Source: Zychaea mexicana (taxonomy: Eukaryota; Mucoromycota; Mucoromycetes; Mucorales; Lichtheimiaceae). Taken from it: a stretch of DNA of 64,000 nucleotides. The notes beneath the pieces were generated by a model. The model was given only the letters and a program-made list of their open reading frames with translations, was not told the DNA's origin and searched no databases. Position numbers and translations under genes: made by a program. The first letter of the stretch is position 1; every line of letters begins with the position of its first letter. The stretch covers positions 558,001 through 622,000 of the forward strand of contig NW_026516671.1 of assembly GCF_025766255.1 (NCBI RefSeq), written 5' to 3'. Shown here one piece after another: positions 50,937 to 63,248 of the stretch.

Positions 50937-52161
50937 TTAAAATTTACGTTCTATTGTTTGAATCACTTCTATTAAAAGTTTGATCGTTCGTTCAAACGCT
51001 CGATCATCATCGTCATGTTGTTTTTGGGTGGTATCGTTAGTAGTAGTAGTAGATTTGAGTATTAGCTTGAGCATGGTTTTACTGATGGCTAGAGAAAGGC
51101 GTAACCGGCCGCCCACATCGAAAAGGGATAATCCTCGTAATTGTTTTTGTAATTGACAGAGTTCGATCAAGTCTGCTTTGATCGCTTGATAACAGCTTTG
51201 GGTATCTAGGCCACGCCATACATTAGCTTCTATCAGTCATTCCACCACTTTTCTGTGAATTGTTACTCACGCATTAATACATAGTACATGTTCTTGAATA
51301 GGTATTCGATTGAATCAATGATATGATCGTCGACTCGCGTACATCGATCTGTACCGCGAAAGGTATCTAGACAAAAGAAGCCAAGTGATCATTCTCATTA
51401 GTACCCTTTGCTGGATATATCGCCGTTACTAGTTGGTATAGAGAAAGGCTAATCATACAAAAAAGAACTCTTAGGGTATGAAATTGGCCTTCGAACATTT
51501 CGTCGCATGCCTGGAATAATAGCGACGCGACAAGATAATGATATACAATGAGAAGTAGTGTGCTTATCAGCATATGGATCACTCGCGACATGAATCATCT
51601 GTAATTACCTGATACACCATACGCTCAAACATATCTCCTTTGTATTCATATTGCGTCGCAAAATCTGCATTAAAGTGACCAGGCGAATTTCTTATGCAGT
51701 CGTATTCGAATCGTAAGGATTCGTCGGTAAGGGTATGGTATGCTGCATTCAACACTACCAAGTAAAAACTTTGTGAGTTATTCGTGTTCTCGTGGCAAAG
51801 GACAAAAAAGGAGGATGGGGCCTCCCTCCTGACAGAGACTTAGTTTCCCCTATCGAAAAGAAAGGGTGCGTACACTGAAAGCATTCGGTGGCTCGAGGGT
51901 TGGCCGGGACGAACTTGTCGGGATGACAAAATCGACTTTTCTGGTATCGGGCGTATACACATATTAGCGGAAAAAAAGTGAAAAGAATCGGCACGCTTGC
52001 TATGTATGTGCCCATCATCTGCGTTGTATCGACAAAAGTAAGGATCTCTTTACTTTAATATAGGCACGACGGATATCCTGTATTGAGGAATCGTATGAGA
52101 CGCCCAGCACACGATAGTAATCTGTAGCCGCGACCAGTATATCTTCGATACACCTTTCCAT
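50937..52161 (-). CDS. J-domain (DnaJ/Hsp40) co-chaperone, class III
   Basis: Exons 52161-52054, 51940-51874, 51754-51609, 51510-51459, 51366-51271 and 51205-50937 join in phase to 245 residues. The J domain is at the N-terminus (about residues 13-75): DYYRVLGVSYDSSIQDIRRA, the HPD tripeptide in FCHPDKF, and LLNAAYHTLTDESLRFEYD. HPD stimulates Hsp70 ATPase. There is no Gly/Phe region, zinc-finger or client-binding beta domain. The remaining ~170 residues look helical (YLFKNMYYVLMHTQSCYQAI, ADLIELCQLQKQLRGLSLFD) and match no family known to me. The client and compartment are therefore unknown. Exons 3-5 rest on phase agreement and should be checked with RNA. Confidence 0.75.
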
Positions 52162-52513
52162 GGACTTATTCAGAGGAGAAAAAGAAGGGTCTGAAAGAAG
52201 GAAAGGAAGAAAAAAGCAAAAGGGGAGAGAAACAAGGAAAAATAGACGACAGCAGCACCCGCTATCACTTTAAATTTGCACTGCATTCCACGTATTCTCG
52301 CTCTATACCGGAATATAGGATATAATCTCCTCCTTCCTACCTGTCTGTTTATTTGTCGGTCTACTTATAATCTGCGCGCACTTCCTTTTGATCCGGGCTT
52401 GCTCTCTACAATCATACAAGAGCCGTACATGTTGCAGGTAGATGGGGAAAAAGTGTGGATGTTTTTATTTATTTACATATACAATGTTGAAAGTCCTCCT
52501 TTCTTTTTCTTTT

Positions 52514-53493
52514 TTAGATCTTCTGCATGGCAGCAACATCGACGGACTGGACGTAGTCCTCGAGATCGCAGATGGCATCAGTCAAGTCATCCATGGCAAC
52601 CTAATTACGAGCAATTATTTAGTTATCATCTCCTTCGCAACGCATCACACTAAAAGAAAGGAAAGGAGTGTCTAAGAAAATTTACCTTGTCATCCTCAAC
52701 AACACAGTTGATCTGGAGCTTCTTGATACCGTAACCAACGGGGACGTGCTGGAAACCACCCCACAACAAACCGTCCATCTTGATATCACGGACAGCCTTG
52801 GTCATCTCATCAACATCAGTCTCATCATCCCAGGGCTTGACATCCAAGGTGACGGTGGTCTTGGCAAGAGGCTTGGGCTTAGCAGCCTTCTTGGCCTGGT
52901 ATTCAGCGAGGCGCTGAGCCTTGATCTTCTCGGCTTCCTCATCAACTTCTTCGTCGTCAGAGCCGAAAAGGTCCATATCGTCTTCGTCCTCATCGGCAGC
53001 AGCGGCAGGAGCAGCAGCAGTCCTACAAAGTTAAATTCGGGTCAGTTTCTTGATAACTACTGAATACACGTAGCACACACGCATTCGCACATTTGCATAT
53101 GACAAACGAGAACGGGCAGGTAAAATATATACATAGGAAGATACATTACTTAGCAGTGAGACCCTGGACGGCGGCAATGTGGTTGTACCATCTGGCCAAG
53201 TGGGGGTACTGGGCAGCAGCGGGGCCTTCGGACAGAGCCTCAAAGACAGCCTTGTCAGCATCCGAAACCTCGACTCTATTATGTAAGATTGGATTGATAG
53301 ATGGACAAAAAGAGAAAAACGCAATGTGTCGTCGATATAATGAGTCATGGCACGTCATTTTATATAAGAAAGAAAGTGTACGTAGACGCATTCAGGAGAT
53401 GAGCTGGTAAATTTACCCCTTGATGTAGGAGACGTTCTCAAGGTAACCGTCAAGGACCTTGAAAGCCAACTTGTTCTCGAGCGTGAAGGACAT
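52514..53493 (-). CDS. EFB1: translation elongation factor 1-beta (eEF1B alpha, GEF)
   Basis: Exons 53493-53417, 53275-53150, 53022-52686 and 52600-52514 join in phase to 208 residues (yeast Efb1 has 206). It exchanges GDP for GTP on eEF1A in cytosolic translation. The N-terminus ([15 protein letters not shown]... [19 protein letters not shown]) is GST-C-like. An Ala/Asp/Glu linker [16 protein letters not shown] carries the conserved CK2-type Ser. The GEF domain includes [31 protein letters not shown] and [14 protein letters not shown] at the C-terminus. It lies in tandem with the J-domain gene, 352 bp upstream of it on the same strand. Confidence 0.95.
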
Positions 53494-53985
53494 AATGTGG
53501 GATATAAGAAAAGAGAGAGAGAGAGAGAGAGAAAAGAAATTTCGGGACGCTGGGGATCGATACTAAGAAAAAAAAAAGAATTTTTTTACAGCCCAGCAGC
53601 CACACGCAGAGCTTGCCACTGGCCACATGCAAAGCAACACTATTCAGGGCTCGAGAGGGCAGCATGGGCTACCGCAGCAGCAGTGAGTAACAAGAAACAA
53701 GAGTTACATGACAGGATGCACATGAATCACTGTATTCTCCTTGCTAGCATTGCCCACACGTAAAAGTCAAAGGACTTGACACAAGTAAGGAATGATTAAT
53801 GATCTGGTACATGTGGCTTAGTTTTTCTGTAGTTTGGAAGGCCGGCAAGTATTATGCCGTTCTCGAATCATCCCCCATTCTCTCTAATGCCAGCAGCAGC
53901 AGCGGAGGAGCGACAGTTTTCAAGATCTCTCTTTTTACAATCAATCGTCTCCACCTCACTGTCAACACGATCGACATAGACAGCC
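53494..53985. other. divergent promoter region
   Basis: A 492-bp spacer between EFB1 (-) and the small basic gene (+). It has an AG repeat at 53513-53532 (CT on the EFB1 strand) just before the EFB1 start. The minus-strand AT/TG content is otherwise unremarkable. Confidence 0.45.
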
Positions 53986-54282
53986 ATGGGCAAAAGTGCG
54001 AAATTCTATAAACGACCGAGCCGAAAGGAGAAGGAATCAAAAACATTGTCCAAACAGGCGGAATCAGGTGTTTCGAAAAAGACAAAGCAGCAGGATACAA
54101 AGATGAAAGAAGTATCGGTGGCAGCAGCAGCGGTTGCAGCAGTGAAGCCAACAGCGGCAACAATGGATGTGGACACTCCGATGAAGAAAGAAAAGAAAAA
54201 GAAGCAGGACGAGCTTCCGGATTACGTCGACTTGTTTTCTGGAAAGAAGACATACAAGCGAGTTCCTGGCAAACGCAAGTAG
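53986..54282 (+). CDS. small Lys-rich conserved protein, unknown function
   Basis: Single exon, 98 residues, very basic. It starts MGKSAKFYKRPSRKEKES; many fungi have short proteins with an MGKSAKF-KRP start of unknown role (from memory). The middle is Ala-rich (AAAAVAAVKPTAATMD) and the C-terminus has KKEKKKKQDELPDYVDLFSGKKTYKRVPGKRK-type sequence with likely nuclear/nucleolar localisation signals. No enzymatic motif. It is divergent from the EFB1 translation gene, which would suit co-expression, but this is inference. Confidence 0.65.
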   Translation: MGKSAKFYKRPSRKEKESKTLSKQAESGVSKKTKQQDTKMKEVSVAAAAVAAVKPTAATMDVDTPMKKEKKKKQDELPDYVDLFSGKKTYKRVPGKRK

Positions 54283-54676
54283 TTAACCTCACGTCAACCC
54301 ACTACTCCCCCACTGTAAATTTACCGCATTTCAAAGCATACTACTCTTCTCTGTTTCTGTAACAACAACAACAACCACATACTACTATATCAATATATGC
54401 ATCATCGTCACTGCAAACAAATAAAAAACCAAATCTGTCAACAGTATCTGTACTTGATAACTACGACCCTCACTGTCTGTAAAAGAAGAGACCGATGATT
54501 CATTGCAGCAAAGGGGTAAAAACATCTTGATATTTTTATTTATTTTTAAAAGGAAATAAAACATTTGAGAAAAAGAAAGTACGGTGCAAATGTATGTGTT
54601 ATGTGTTATGCAGACGCCAGTGGTTTTTTTTGAGTCGACGAGACAGACAGGCAGTGAGAATACGGATGAGCACTTT

Positions 54677-57600
54677 TTACATGTAGTACATGACCTTCTG
54701 GAGTTCAGGCTTGACCATAGCGAACGAGGCCATCTGCTCATCAGGGTTCATCGACTCCGAAGTGGCATCAGTGTCGGACCAGTTCTCGCCACGACGATGG
54801 AAGCGAGCACGAGCAGCGACCAAATCGGCATAGTAAGCAGCAGGCACAATTGAGACAGCACGCGTGGCACGGCCATAGATGTAGCATAGTCGGTAGGTGA
54901 GTTCCTGAAGCGTGTCTGCGGAGAAGTTGTTGTCATCGTGGAGGACGTGGTAGTGCGTGGGCCGCGAGGTGCCCTGCAGACCGGCGTGCGATTGCAAGTA
55001 AAAGTCAAACTCGAAGGGATGGACAATAGAAGAGTCAACAACGGTACCAGGCTGGCAGTTACCACTGCGATCGGCATCACGGGGTTCCATGGGGAAGAAG
55101 CGGGCGTGGTGACGCTTCTGCACAACGACAAAGGTGAGTGTGGGGTTGTACGACTTGTCAAGCGAAGTACAGGCGTTCTTGATATCCTTGACTTCCTTGG
55201 CCACAACTTCGTTGAACTGGCCCTCGGAGACACCGTCACGGTAGAAGAGAATACGTTCGGGCTTCTGGCCACAGGACTGGTAGAAGCTCTTGAGGAGTTC
55301 CTTGACCATGCTGCCCAAGTCAGCAATGATTTCGGTACGGTTGGCCTGTACACGGATGGCACTGGCGTAACGCGAGGCACGAGCATCCATCGAGGCTGTG
55401 ACAGCAGCGACGGAAGGACGGTTCATGTCGCCAGGCGAAGGATGAGTGACGTCGGCACCCAAGATAATGGTGGGACGGGCCGAGATGAAGGGGATCTGAG
55501 GAGGCGACAAGAACAAGTTCATGCCACCCAACTTCATGTTGACCTTCAAGCAGACGTTGGCGCAGTACTGCTTCTTGGCGTCGGCAATGTGCTTGGACTG
55601 GACACACTGAGTAGGGATGCCAATGACCGTGTCAGAGATACGCTTGATCTCGGCATAGAGCGGCACACCCGTGTTGGGCAGGATACAGAAGATCAGCTGC
55701 GGGTTGGCCTTGGCAGCGTTACCAGCATTCAACCACGCTTCCTTGAGGGTACGGTCAATGTTGCCCTGGGGATCAGCGTTGGTGATTGGGGGCTGACGGT
55801 TGATGACGTTCTACAAACAAGTAACACAAACAAAATTTAGGCTTTCACTTCTTTCACTTTCCTAAATAAGGATACGTGTTTCGGAAAAAGAGACTTACCA
55901 AACCGGTGTCAATGAAGGTCTGACACAACTCGCGGACGAAGCGCTGGATGGCAGGAGGAGGCACCTGGGCAGCAAAGTTGACGACGGACCAGGAGCCGAG
56001 GACGGCACCCTGGGCGAGCTTCTTGCCACGCAAGTTCCATGCGCCACCCTGGGGAGCAAAGGTGCTGTCGGGACCAGCCTGAGCGTACGAGATCTGAGGT
56101 GTCGGGAGGACACGGGCGTTGATGACGGCCATCTCGGGCTTGACAGTCATGCCGCACTGCTGGAGATACGGGTTGTTGCGGTACTGCAGCAAGTCAAGAC
56201 CCTGCTTGATCTTGTTAGCACGGACTTGGGGCTTCTGGCAGGTGAACTTGATCATGTCGGCGGTCTGCTTCTCGTTAAGCTTCTTGGTCAGACGCTGGCC
56301 TTGGGCAAGCTCACAGACTTCCATGGGCAAGAAGATGTCGCGCTTGACAACAACGCAGGGCAGGAAGGGGAAGGACAGACGCATGTTGTACTGCTTGGCA
56401 AAGTACTGGGCGACAGTCATTTCGTTGCCATCCTGGTCCTTGAAGTTGGTGCGGTCAGCAGGGCTGGGGGTGAGCTTGGTGACCTTGTAACGGCGTTTGT
56501 TTTCGCCACGGTGAGTGACAAGGATCTTGAGGCCCTTGAGCTGCTTCTCGAGCTTCTTGACATCGCGGTCAGAGATACCACGACGCAACTCATCGATGGA
56601 ACGGCGGCCAAGGTACTTGACAACAAGGTCGGGAAGACGGCCGGCTTCGTGGAAAGCAGTGGCACTGACGTCCAAGTTGATGTACATCTTGCCTATTTAG
56701 AGAAAACGCGTGTTTTGATGAGTTGAGTTTTTATTCATTGTGCGACCACAGGTGTACGCGTAATGCAAAGGGCGAGAATAACAACAGCAGTAGTGCTGGT
56801 TTCTGTAACTTACCGACACCAGGACGGGCCGACTGGTAGTAACCTTGCCAGACTTCGGCACCACCGGGAAGAGGGCGCCTCTCAGCGGGGGTGAAGAACG
56901 AGCGGCCAACGGTGGCGTGCATGGTGCTGGGCACATGACGGATAAGGATATCCAAAAACATGACGGCTACAAGATACAAAATGTCAGAGCACAAATTTGT
57001 GAGTGCGTGTGTGAGTGTGTGTGACTTTCTATCAAATGTTGTGATTTACGCCTTGTAACTTGCCGCAGTAGTTACAAGCCATTCATTCAACAACAAAGAA
57101 GAAAAAAGAAAAATACACGTACCCGTCAAACAGTTGTTAGAGGCGCGGGTTTGTCCGTTCAAGAAGCGGTTGAGTTCTTCCATGTTGATCTCACCAGCCT
57201 TCTTGATACGAATGGTGAACTCACCACCACCAGCACGCTTGGACTGGGCCTCAGCATCGTTCAACTGGACCTATTGCCGTGATCAAATCAAGCAAAGAGG
57301 GAGGGATAGGGGTTACGGAATAATAATGAAAAAAGGAACGTGGTCGGTTAGAGAAGTGGGTGATAAAAGCAGCCGCTATTGATATTTTTTACAACTCTTG
57401 TAAACCACACCAAGCACAGTCAAAATATACATACCTCGAAAGCCTTGGCGGCTTCCTCACCAAGAGGCAAAGCCTTGGGAGAAAAGGCGTTCTTACGGCC
57501 GTCAAACACAGCCTTGATGCCCTTGAGGACACCCTGGCCGTCTTGATCTTCAAAGGCCTTCCAGACCTTGCGGTACAATGCTGGGGGAGCGCTTGGTGGA

Positions 57601-57737
57601 TCAATGGTCACATCATAATGATGAATGTTTCCAGTGGGGAATGAGGTAACTTCAAAGAAGTTGGAGCGGACGCGAGTGGGTTTACCGACGGAGCAAACAC
57701 CGGGGCGCTTGACAAAATCAGTCAATTGCAAAGACAT
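54677..57737 (-). CDS. AGO: Argonaute, small-RNA-guided slicer
   Basis: Exons 57737-57435, 57270-57123, 56966-56814, 56692-55899 and 55810-54677 join in phase to 843 residues, the usual length. Domains in order: N; linker 1 with FLDILIRHVPS; PAZ (MTVAQYFAKQYNMRL... PFLPCVVV); linker 2 / MID (LIFCILPNTGVPLYAEIKR); and PIWI. The slicer tetrad is complete: Asp586 (GADVTHP), Glu626 (NRTEIIADLG), Asp658 (FYRDGVSE) and His752 (RPTHYHVLHDD). The 5'-phosphate pocket and C-terminal MYYM resemble fungal QDE-2/Ago1 proteins. It therefore should cleave RNA targets in quelling-type silencing. A TG repeat (57759-57778) lies 22 bp upstream of the ATG. It converges on the small gene ending at 54282. Confidence 0.95.
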
Positions 57738-57758
57738 TTGAATGGGGGTGTTGGACTC

Positions 57759-57778
57759 TGTGTGTGTGTGTGTGTGTG
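57759..57778. repeat. TG dinucleotide microsatellite
   Basis: About ten TG units directly upstream of the Argonaute start, probably in its 5' UTR. Confidence 0.8.
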
Positions 57779-58205
57779 GGAAGCGGGTTGGAAAGAAAAA
57801 ACGGAGAGATTGAGAGGGATAGGATTTTCTATCCGCGAATGATATTAAAGCATACGTCACCAAAAAGATTTTACTGGTTCGCTGTTGGGTGCCCATTCTA
57901 ACACCGATAAGCGTCCATTGGTTTAAAGCCAAAGAGGAGGGGAAGGTGGGGGCTATCTCTTCAATGCTATGCTATGTTTAGACAATGGTGATTATCGTCT
58001 TTCCCATCATGCCATCAGAACGGCAAAGGGGGTAAAGCGCTATTGATGAGTACTGGGTGCACTTTACACCATGAAAATATACTTCCTTGGTGGATAATAA
58101 TCATGCGTTTCAGGATTGTTTCAGATCTTTTCAAGTGGAAAGAACAACGAAACCTGTTCTACTGATAGTGTATACAGTACGTTATGACAATGAGAATGAC
58201 CGTTA

Positions 58206-58227
58206 CTACTACTACTACTACTACTAC
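58206..58227. repeat. ACT trinucleotide microsatellite
   Basis: Run of seven to eight ACT/TAC triplets in the intergenic region. Confidence 0.8.
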
Positions 58228-59315
58228 TTATACACTACTCTATTAGTGGGGATTCTGTTTTAGACGAGAAAACCTTGATTTCAAAAAGGTCGCGTCGCTT
58301 CATGGTAACTGAATTCCCCAGAAGCATCTTTATCTAATCCCCGTCACCATAAGCGAGACCTATTGTTGTGATGCACACGCTATCGTAGTAAAGAGTACCA
58401 GAGCCCTTCGATCGCTGATGGGTGATGGATCACTATTATTTATTATTGTGCCGATAGGATAGTACTGACTCGCTCATTATCATTCGCTTATCTATCTTTT
58501 GGCGGCTTGTGATTAAATGATAGCAATAGTTAGGTGCCGTCATCGCTTGGTGCACTCGCTACTGTGTTATGAATCGTAGGTGATGTAACACGCCAGCACG
58601 GCAAGTAGCATATGGCCTTGCCAAGCTACGTACTCGATCGCTGTATAGAAATGCAGACATTGCACATAATTGATAACAAGAAACTTGGCTGCTCCTTTAT
58701 TTGTCCGGAACCTCATTAATGATATGCTGTTAATTACATGCATTTGTTTGCTTTTTCCCATACTCCTGCCTACTATGAGTACATACAGTGCTATAATTAT
58801 AATCAATCCCCTTTGGTTTCGAGTCTAAAAGATACATCAGCGATAATTTAAAAAACGCGTTCGCAAAGAGGAAAAAAAAGTTGACAGATTGCACAGGACA
58901 CATGACTTTATTACACACACAGCTCGTACAGGCGTTGCTGGCTGTGGCGCAGTGACCCGTCGTGAGATCCGATTCAAAATGCAAGTAACACACGCAGAAA
59001 AGAGCTGAATGAACAAGGAGAAGAAATGAGACAAAGAAGGAGTGATTTTTATATTGATCTATCATGTTCCTTAACAGGACGTCGCTTGAGCATCTTTGAC
59101 TCGCAGACTTGCAGCAACGATATGGATCGATGGATACACCACGATTCTTGGACGCGTTAGTCTCTGTAGGTGGTAAATGAACTTTATTACTGATTTGTTT
59201 TCTTTGTGTAACACGCTGAAACGAAATCATCAAAGTTGGCTGTCACTGTCCTTCTTCAACGTCTTATTATACACAAGACAATGGATATATTATTATAAGC
59301 ATCAGGAGAGTAGGG

Positions 59316-62300
59316 CTAGAAATTCCGTGCCATCCATGCCCCTTTTTCAGACGGTGTCCTCGTTGTCGTCGTCGACGTTGCTAGTGGTTCATGGTGCTGT
59401 CGTGGCACCGCATGCCAAGCTAAACGTTCATCCACATCATCATCACGAGGAGGAATTGCTGGTGGACGGGACACCGTGTCGACATGATAGACGGGTGCTG
59501 TATGCGAGAAGAACAGCTCGTCAGGAACAAGCCTGATAAGAGCACCGACAGGTAACGACATGACGCCAATCAAGATACACACGCCCCACAGCTTTGCGTT
59601 CAATGGAACCGTCTGTAAGGCTGAGCCACCACATTCGACAATGACAAACTGGCCAAGTAGAGTCACGACAAAGATCAACACAAAGAACTTGTTTTTCGTG
59701 ATGCCTTTGACTACGTTGAATCGATTATCAATCCGTCGTGAGCTGCAGTAAAATAGTTTTAGAGCTCTTGTACCATATTAGTTGGCGGCAGTGTGACAGA
59801 AATAGACTTACTTGACTTCATTAAAGATCTGACAGAATACAAAGGCCGTAAAAACCACCGTTTCCAACGTAGCCGTGTCCAAATGAAGCAGGTCGGTGTA
59901 CATGAGCGATAGAATGACCGTGATTTGATAGATGCTCTGACCACAAATCATTTTCCACATGGGCGCATGGATGAGTGGCGCAGTGCGTGCTTCGGGTAGT
60001 CGTTCGAGCAGCTGTGGTGTAGGCGGATCAGTTGCCAATGCCAACGCCGCAAACGTATCCATGATTAAATTCACCCACAGCAACTGGACCGCTGTCAGCA
60101 CTGACTTGCTCTCAACGACAGCCGAGACCAATGTCAGCACCACAGCAGTGATATTGACTGTCAACTGGAACTGCAAGAACTTCTTGACCGAGTCGTTGAC
60201 ACAACGGCCCCATGAAATGGCGCGCACAATGCTTGCGAAATTGTCGTCCATTAGAATAATCGACGAGGCTTCCTTGGCCACCTCGGTGCCTAGTCCCATC
60301 GAGAACCCAACGTCGGCTGCTTTGAGTGCTGGACCGTCGTTTGTACCGTCGCCTGTCACCGCTACAGTTTCGCCTAATTCTCGGAGACTTTGCACCAAAA
60401 TCCGTTTGTCTTCTGGACTCGAGCGTGCGAGTACTTGCAGATCCGGAAGTATGTGTTGTCGCTCGGCGTGTGTCAGTTGACGGAACGTGGGCCCGTCCAT
60501 GGTCTTTCCGCCCGGTGTATAAATACCGCATTGTCGGGCAATGCTTTTGGCCGTCAGCATGTTGTCGCCCGTCACCATACGCACACAGACACCAGCGCGC
60601 TGACATGCTGCAACGGCTGATTTGACACCGGGTCGTAAAGGGTCTTCAATCCCTACAATACCAAGTAACGTCAAGTCGCCTGCACTCAGAATATCTTCGA
60701 GCTTCTGCTGCTGTGGTGGCCATGTGTCGAAATCACGATAACAAAATGCAAGTGTCCGAAGACATCGTGTAGCATAGCTGGAAATGATTTTGGCCATGCG
60801 TGCACGGTTGGCATCGGTCATGGTCCGGGTCTCAATAGCATAACTGTTGCCATTCATAATCCCATCAAATCGCTCATACGACTGTGCGTGCATGGACACA
60901 ATGCTGGAGCAGCAACCCAACAACATTTCGGATGCGCCCTTGACGTGCAATCGATAGATGATTTTCTCCTTTTTCGTGTACTCGTCCAAGACCGGGATGC
61001 GGATCACAGTCGCCATGGCCTTGCGAGCTGAGTTAAAGGAGTAGACATGTTCAACAGCCCAGCAGGTGCGCAAGAGCTCAAAGGGTTCGCATTGCATGTA
61101 ATCTTGCGCGAAATGAAGGGTCGCTGTTTCGGTCTTGTTGCCCATCAATGTCTTTTCACCGGCTGCATTGGTGCTCATGTACACGGTCGAGTTTAGCGCC
61201 ATGGCTTGGTTGATAAAGTTGCGTACAGGGAGTGGGATTTTGTACCGGATGGATGTGAGATCGATCAAGTCACCGCGCGATGCTGGTGGGTCCCGCAGGA
61301 ATCGAAAGGATGAGCCAAATGTGCCAGCGACGACAGCCATGGTGTTTTGTGTCAAGGTGCCGGTCTTGTCTGAGCAGATTGTGGTTGCGTTTCCCATTGT
61401 TTCACAAGCGGCCAGGACGCGTACCAAGTTGTTATCTTTAAGCATTCGCTGCGTGGCATATGCCAGTGCTATTATGTTTCAGAAATGCAAAGTCATAGGT
61501 TAGACAATGACTCTTTTCCATTTATCTTTTCATCCGCTAGATTATTTACCAAGTGTCACAGCAAGCGGCAATCCTTCAGGTACAGCCACCACAACCACTG
61601 TCACCGCTGTGATCAAGATGTGCATGATTTGTGACACCACCACCGACGCCGTCACCGAAGGCGATTCATTGGACGAATACGAGACGACACAGCGGACCAA
61701 CAAGATGATGAACACAACGCCAGCAGCAGAAACACCAAACTTTGCGATATTGCCTGCCAGGACATTGAGCTTCTGCTGTAGTGGGGTTTGTTCATCAGGT
61801 GTGCGCATGGCTAGCATTGTCTTTCCGTGGCACGAATGAACACCAACCGAGGTTACTAGATAGGTGCCTTCGCCTTCAATAACCTTGGATCCAGAAATAA
61901 GAAACGGATCGGGACAAGCGTCGTGCAAGTCCATCAATAAATTGTCATTGCTGTTGCCAGACGATGATGACACCAATGTATTGGATGACGGAGGCTTTCC
62001 TCCACCCCATGCAAGACATTCTTGAAGACGGGCCTTACGCACAGCATCGGATTCGCCAGTAGTTGCAGATTCGTCGCACTTGACGTTACTTCCCTGGATA
62101 AACACGCCATCGGCTGCAATAATGTCGCCAGGAACAAGTCGAACCACGTCGCCAACTTGAATATCGTAGACGGATATGAGCTGAACATTACCGGATCGAA
62201 TGACCTAAACAAAGTATCTATGTCAGGTATGTATCATATACTGTATTTCAACTGTCTTAAAAAGTAACACAAAATCCTCTGTTTTACGTCAATATGTCTG

Positions 62301-63248
62301 TGTTCTTTTTGCGCATTGAGTCGTCGAAACTGCTTTTCCTTTTGTAAATCATTGATGCTGCCTACAAGAACAACGAGAATAATGGCAAACAAAATTGCCA
62401 TGCCTTCGACCCATTTAACGCCAGGTATCCGGTTGCCACTGCTATCGTATTCAACCGTCGTTAAGTCTTCATAAATGCCGACCGTTAACGAGATGACTGC
62501 TGCGACTATCAGTAAGATCTGAGTTGTATGATATCTATGTAAGTGCTGCTGTCTTTCCATGTCCCCCACGCTCCGCCCGCTTTTCGTTCGGTTTGTAAAG
62601 TCTCCTTATTTGCGTCTATAATTAACTATTTTCTTTTACCAGAGTTTTATCTTGAAGCGATGTCCATATTAAACGCAGCAAGCTCTTGTGCTGAACACAA
62701 GGTAGCACATTTCTGCCAAACACGGCTTTGCGTTGATGATGCGTTGCTATGCTGTCGTTGCCATCAACGTCATGGTTCTGGTAAAGATTATTTACGTCGT
62801 ATGCCACCATATCCTCGTCTAGAATATCACTTTCATCATCATCATCGTCGTCGTCGCTACTTGTTGTGCTTTTATTACACGACGATGCTGCTGTTACGAG
62901 GTCGTTCAGAGTAATCGTTCGCAATAGATATCGCTCATCGTCAGGTAATCCTTGCATGATATCCGAATGTAGACCTTTTGCCATGCCAAGTACACCGCCC
63001 ACATCATTCAGATATTTGAGATCGCGTTTTTCGACCACGGCGCCTAATTGATCTGCACTGAATGCAAATGGGTTTTTTGGATCATAATGGGCGGCTCGTA
63101 TCATGTCGATGGATGAATAGTAGTACATGGTCGAAATACCCGCCTCTCCTTCTTCATCAACAGCAGGATTGTTGGGTTCGAAGTAGGGTGGTGGTGGTGG
63201 TGGTGGTGAAGGCGATGGATACTGATGATTACTGTTGTTGTTGTTCAT
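59316..63248 (-). CDS. PMC1: P2B-type Ca2+-ATPase (PMC1-like vacuolar/plasma-membrane pump)
   Basis: Exons 63248-62640, 62518-62288, 62204-61550, 61468-59812 and 59742-59316 join in phase to about 1,192 residues (yeast Pmc1 1,173). It exports cytosolic Ca2+, in fungi mainly to the vacuole. Visible: TM1-2 (ILLIVAAVISLTVGIYED, GMAILFAIILVVLVG); actuator-domain motif CDESATTGESD; TM4 VPEGL (PEGL 489-492); phosphorylated Asp532 in CSDKTGTLT; hinge VTGDGTNDGPALKAADVG; and C-terminal TM segments. The N-terminus is long, with Pro and Asp runs. The C-terminal tail (~60 residues) lacks an obvious calmodulin-binding helix. The ATG at 63248 is the first in the frame. Family regulation by calcineurin/Crz1 is known in yeast; no clear CDRE was found upstream by eye. 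Confidence 0.93.

Larger units (their letters stand above)
57738..59315. other. 1.6 kb spacer between Argonaute and Ca2+-ATPase genes
   Basis: Contains the Argonaute promoter with a TG microsatellite (57759-57778), an ACT trinucleotide run (58206-58227) and the 3' flank of the ATPase gene. No supported gene or RNA was found. Confidence 0.5.

Noticed and set aside
54938..55840. 300-codon plus-strand frame opposite Argonaute
   Set aside because: Antisense shadow of a strongly conserved PIWI-coding exon; no domain of its own.
57420..57932. N-terminal extension of Argonaute from an upstream in-frame ATG
   Set aside because: The extension crosses the TG microsatellite (HTHTHT run) and lacks homology; the ATG at 57737 fits the family start.
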